NCBI GenBank assembly: GCA_937988885.1
Contig: CALKHR010000198.1
Span: forward strand, 1 to 15,467
Length of the DNA stretch: 15,467 bases
Direction of reading: 5' to 3'
From: an uncultured Roseiflexaceae bacterium
GTDB lineage: Bacteria; Chloroflexota; Chloroflexia; Chloroflexales; Roseiflexaceae
The notes under the pieces were generated by a model, which saw nothing but the letters and a program-made list of their open reading frames with translations, had not been told where the DNA came from and made no database searches. A program made the position numbers and the translations under genes. Shown here one piece after another: positions 15,081-15,467 of this stretch. The stretch's first letter is position 1. Every line of letters begins with the position of its first letter.

Positions 15081-15467
15081 GTCTCTTAGGAGCGTTCTGA
15101 AAAGCGTTCCAAAGCGGAAGAAACGAACATCCAGCGCATTTTGACGTGATTTCCTTGCGAGAGCATCGGATGCGCCATTCGGCAGGTGAGCGCGTACTCA
15201 CGAGGGCGTAGGCTGCTGCGCAAGTCCAAAGGGCCGGTCGCGGCCCTTTGGAGACCCCGACCAGGGCTTATCGCCCCTGGACCCCAAGGAATCCGCTCTG
15301 TTACGCCTGTATCGTTTGGTTCCTCGGTATGCGCTTTTTGCTTACTGACACGCATGTGTCTTTGCCCACAACTAATGCTTTTCAGCAATGTTCTTTGACT
15401 TGGTTGGATTGTCATCAATCAATGCGGCGGCACAGCCCCATTCCTCGCGCCGTTTTCATCCCCACGC
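15081..15467. other. Non-coding right end of the window
   Basis: I see no credible gene in these 387 bases; the small ORFs run through palindromes and lack SD or family resemblance. The stretch holds two tandem hairpins (15225-15280) and a short inverted repeat GACAC-GCAT-GTGTC (15347-15360). It ends in a C/T-rich segment. It may be the upstream region of a gene beyond the window. Confidence 0.5.
15225..15280. repeat. Tandem GC-rich hairpins (dispersed extragenic palindrome type)
   Basis: TCCAAAGGGCC (15225-15235) pairs perfectly with GGCCCTTTGGA (15242-15252). Eight bases later CCAGGG (15261-15266) pairs with CCCTGG (15275-15280). No T-run follows either on either strand. Sequences of this CCAAAGGG/CCAGGG form are often repetitive extragenic elements. 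Confidence 0.65.

Noticed and set aside
15087..15115. Resemblance of AAAAGCGTTCCAAAG to the repeats near 573-593
   Set aside because: Only about 12 of 17 bases match, with no shared palindrome; not enough to call a repeat.
15086..15418. Minus-strand ORF of 110 codons at the right end
   Set aside because: It translates straight through the two GC-rich hairpins, a common artefact of palindromic repeats, and shows no domain.

Overview
The window (about 60% GC by eye) looks like a chromosomal stretch of a Chloroflexota bacterium, probably class Chloroflexia. This is an inference from gene content and style, not from a marker gene. The signs are a large STAND-type ATPase regulator with TPRs and a LuxR C-terminus, a Tat-exported MsrP that also carries a lipobox, secreted proteins with Ala/Pro/Thr linkers, and solitary genes each carrying its own control sites. 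I see no rRNA, tRNA, CRISPR array, transposase, integrase or phage gene.

Layout. 1-498 (-): the start of a lipoprotein gene running off the left edge. 499-799: divergent regulatory gap with CG-centred palindromes and a terminator-like hairpin. 800-2797 (+): acetoacetyl-CoA synthetase. 2952-4648 (-): the msrP-msrQ methionine sulfoxide reductase pair, with a perfect 13-bp stem-loop between the genes. 4979-5335 (+): a short GGQ release-factor-like ribosome rescue protein. 5358-8021 (-): an ATPase/TPR/LuxR regulator. 8180-9037 (+): an MscS-type channel. 9053-9505 (+): a MarR repressor whose promoter, operator-like palindrome and start codon look leaderless. 9628-10569 (+): a two-domain glyoxalase/ring-cleaving dioxygenase. 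10700-12136 (-): glycogen synthase behind a long structured leader. 12678-14996 (+): a BcsB-like membrane-anchored protein closed by a strong terminator. 15081-15467: non-coding DNA with two tandem hairpins.

How the genes work together. Only three groupings are supported. MsrP and MsrQ form one system: a molybdopterin reductase and its haem membrane partner repair oxidised methionines outside the membrane. MarR and the dioxygenase resemble the MhqR/MhqA-type quinone-response arrangement of Firmicutes. AacS and GlgA both handle carbon reserves but are far apart and oppositely oriented, so no joint role is claimed.

The most interesting content is non-coding: (i) a 41-nt hairpin family present twice (2855-2895, 4907-4947) with a paired compensatory change; (ii) the glgA leader, with an extended -10, mutually exclusive stems, and a hairpin between the Shine-Dalgarno and the AUG; (iii) the compact leaderless marR promoter/operator; (iv) the msrP/msrQ intercistronic stem. 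No computation was run, so all structure claims come from reading complementary arms by eye.
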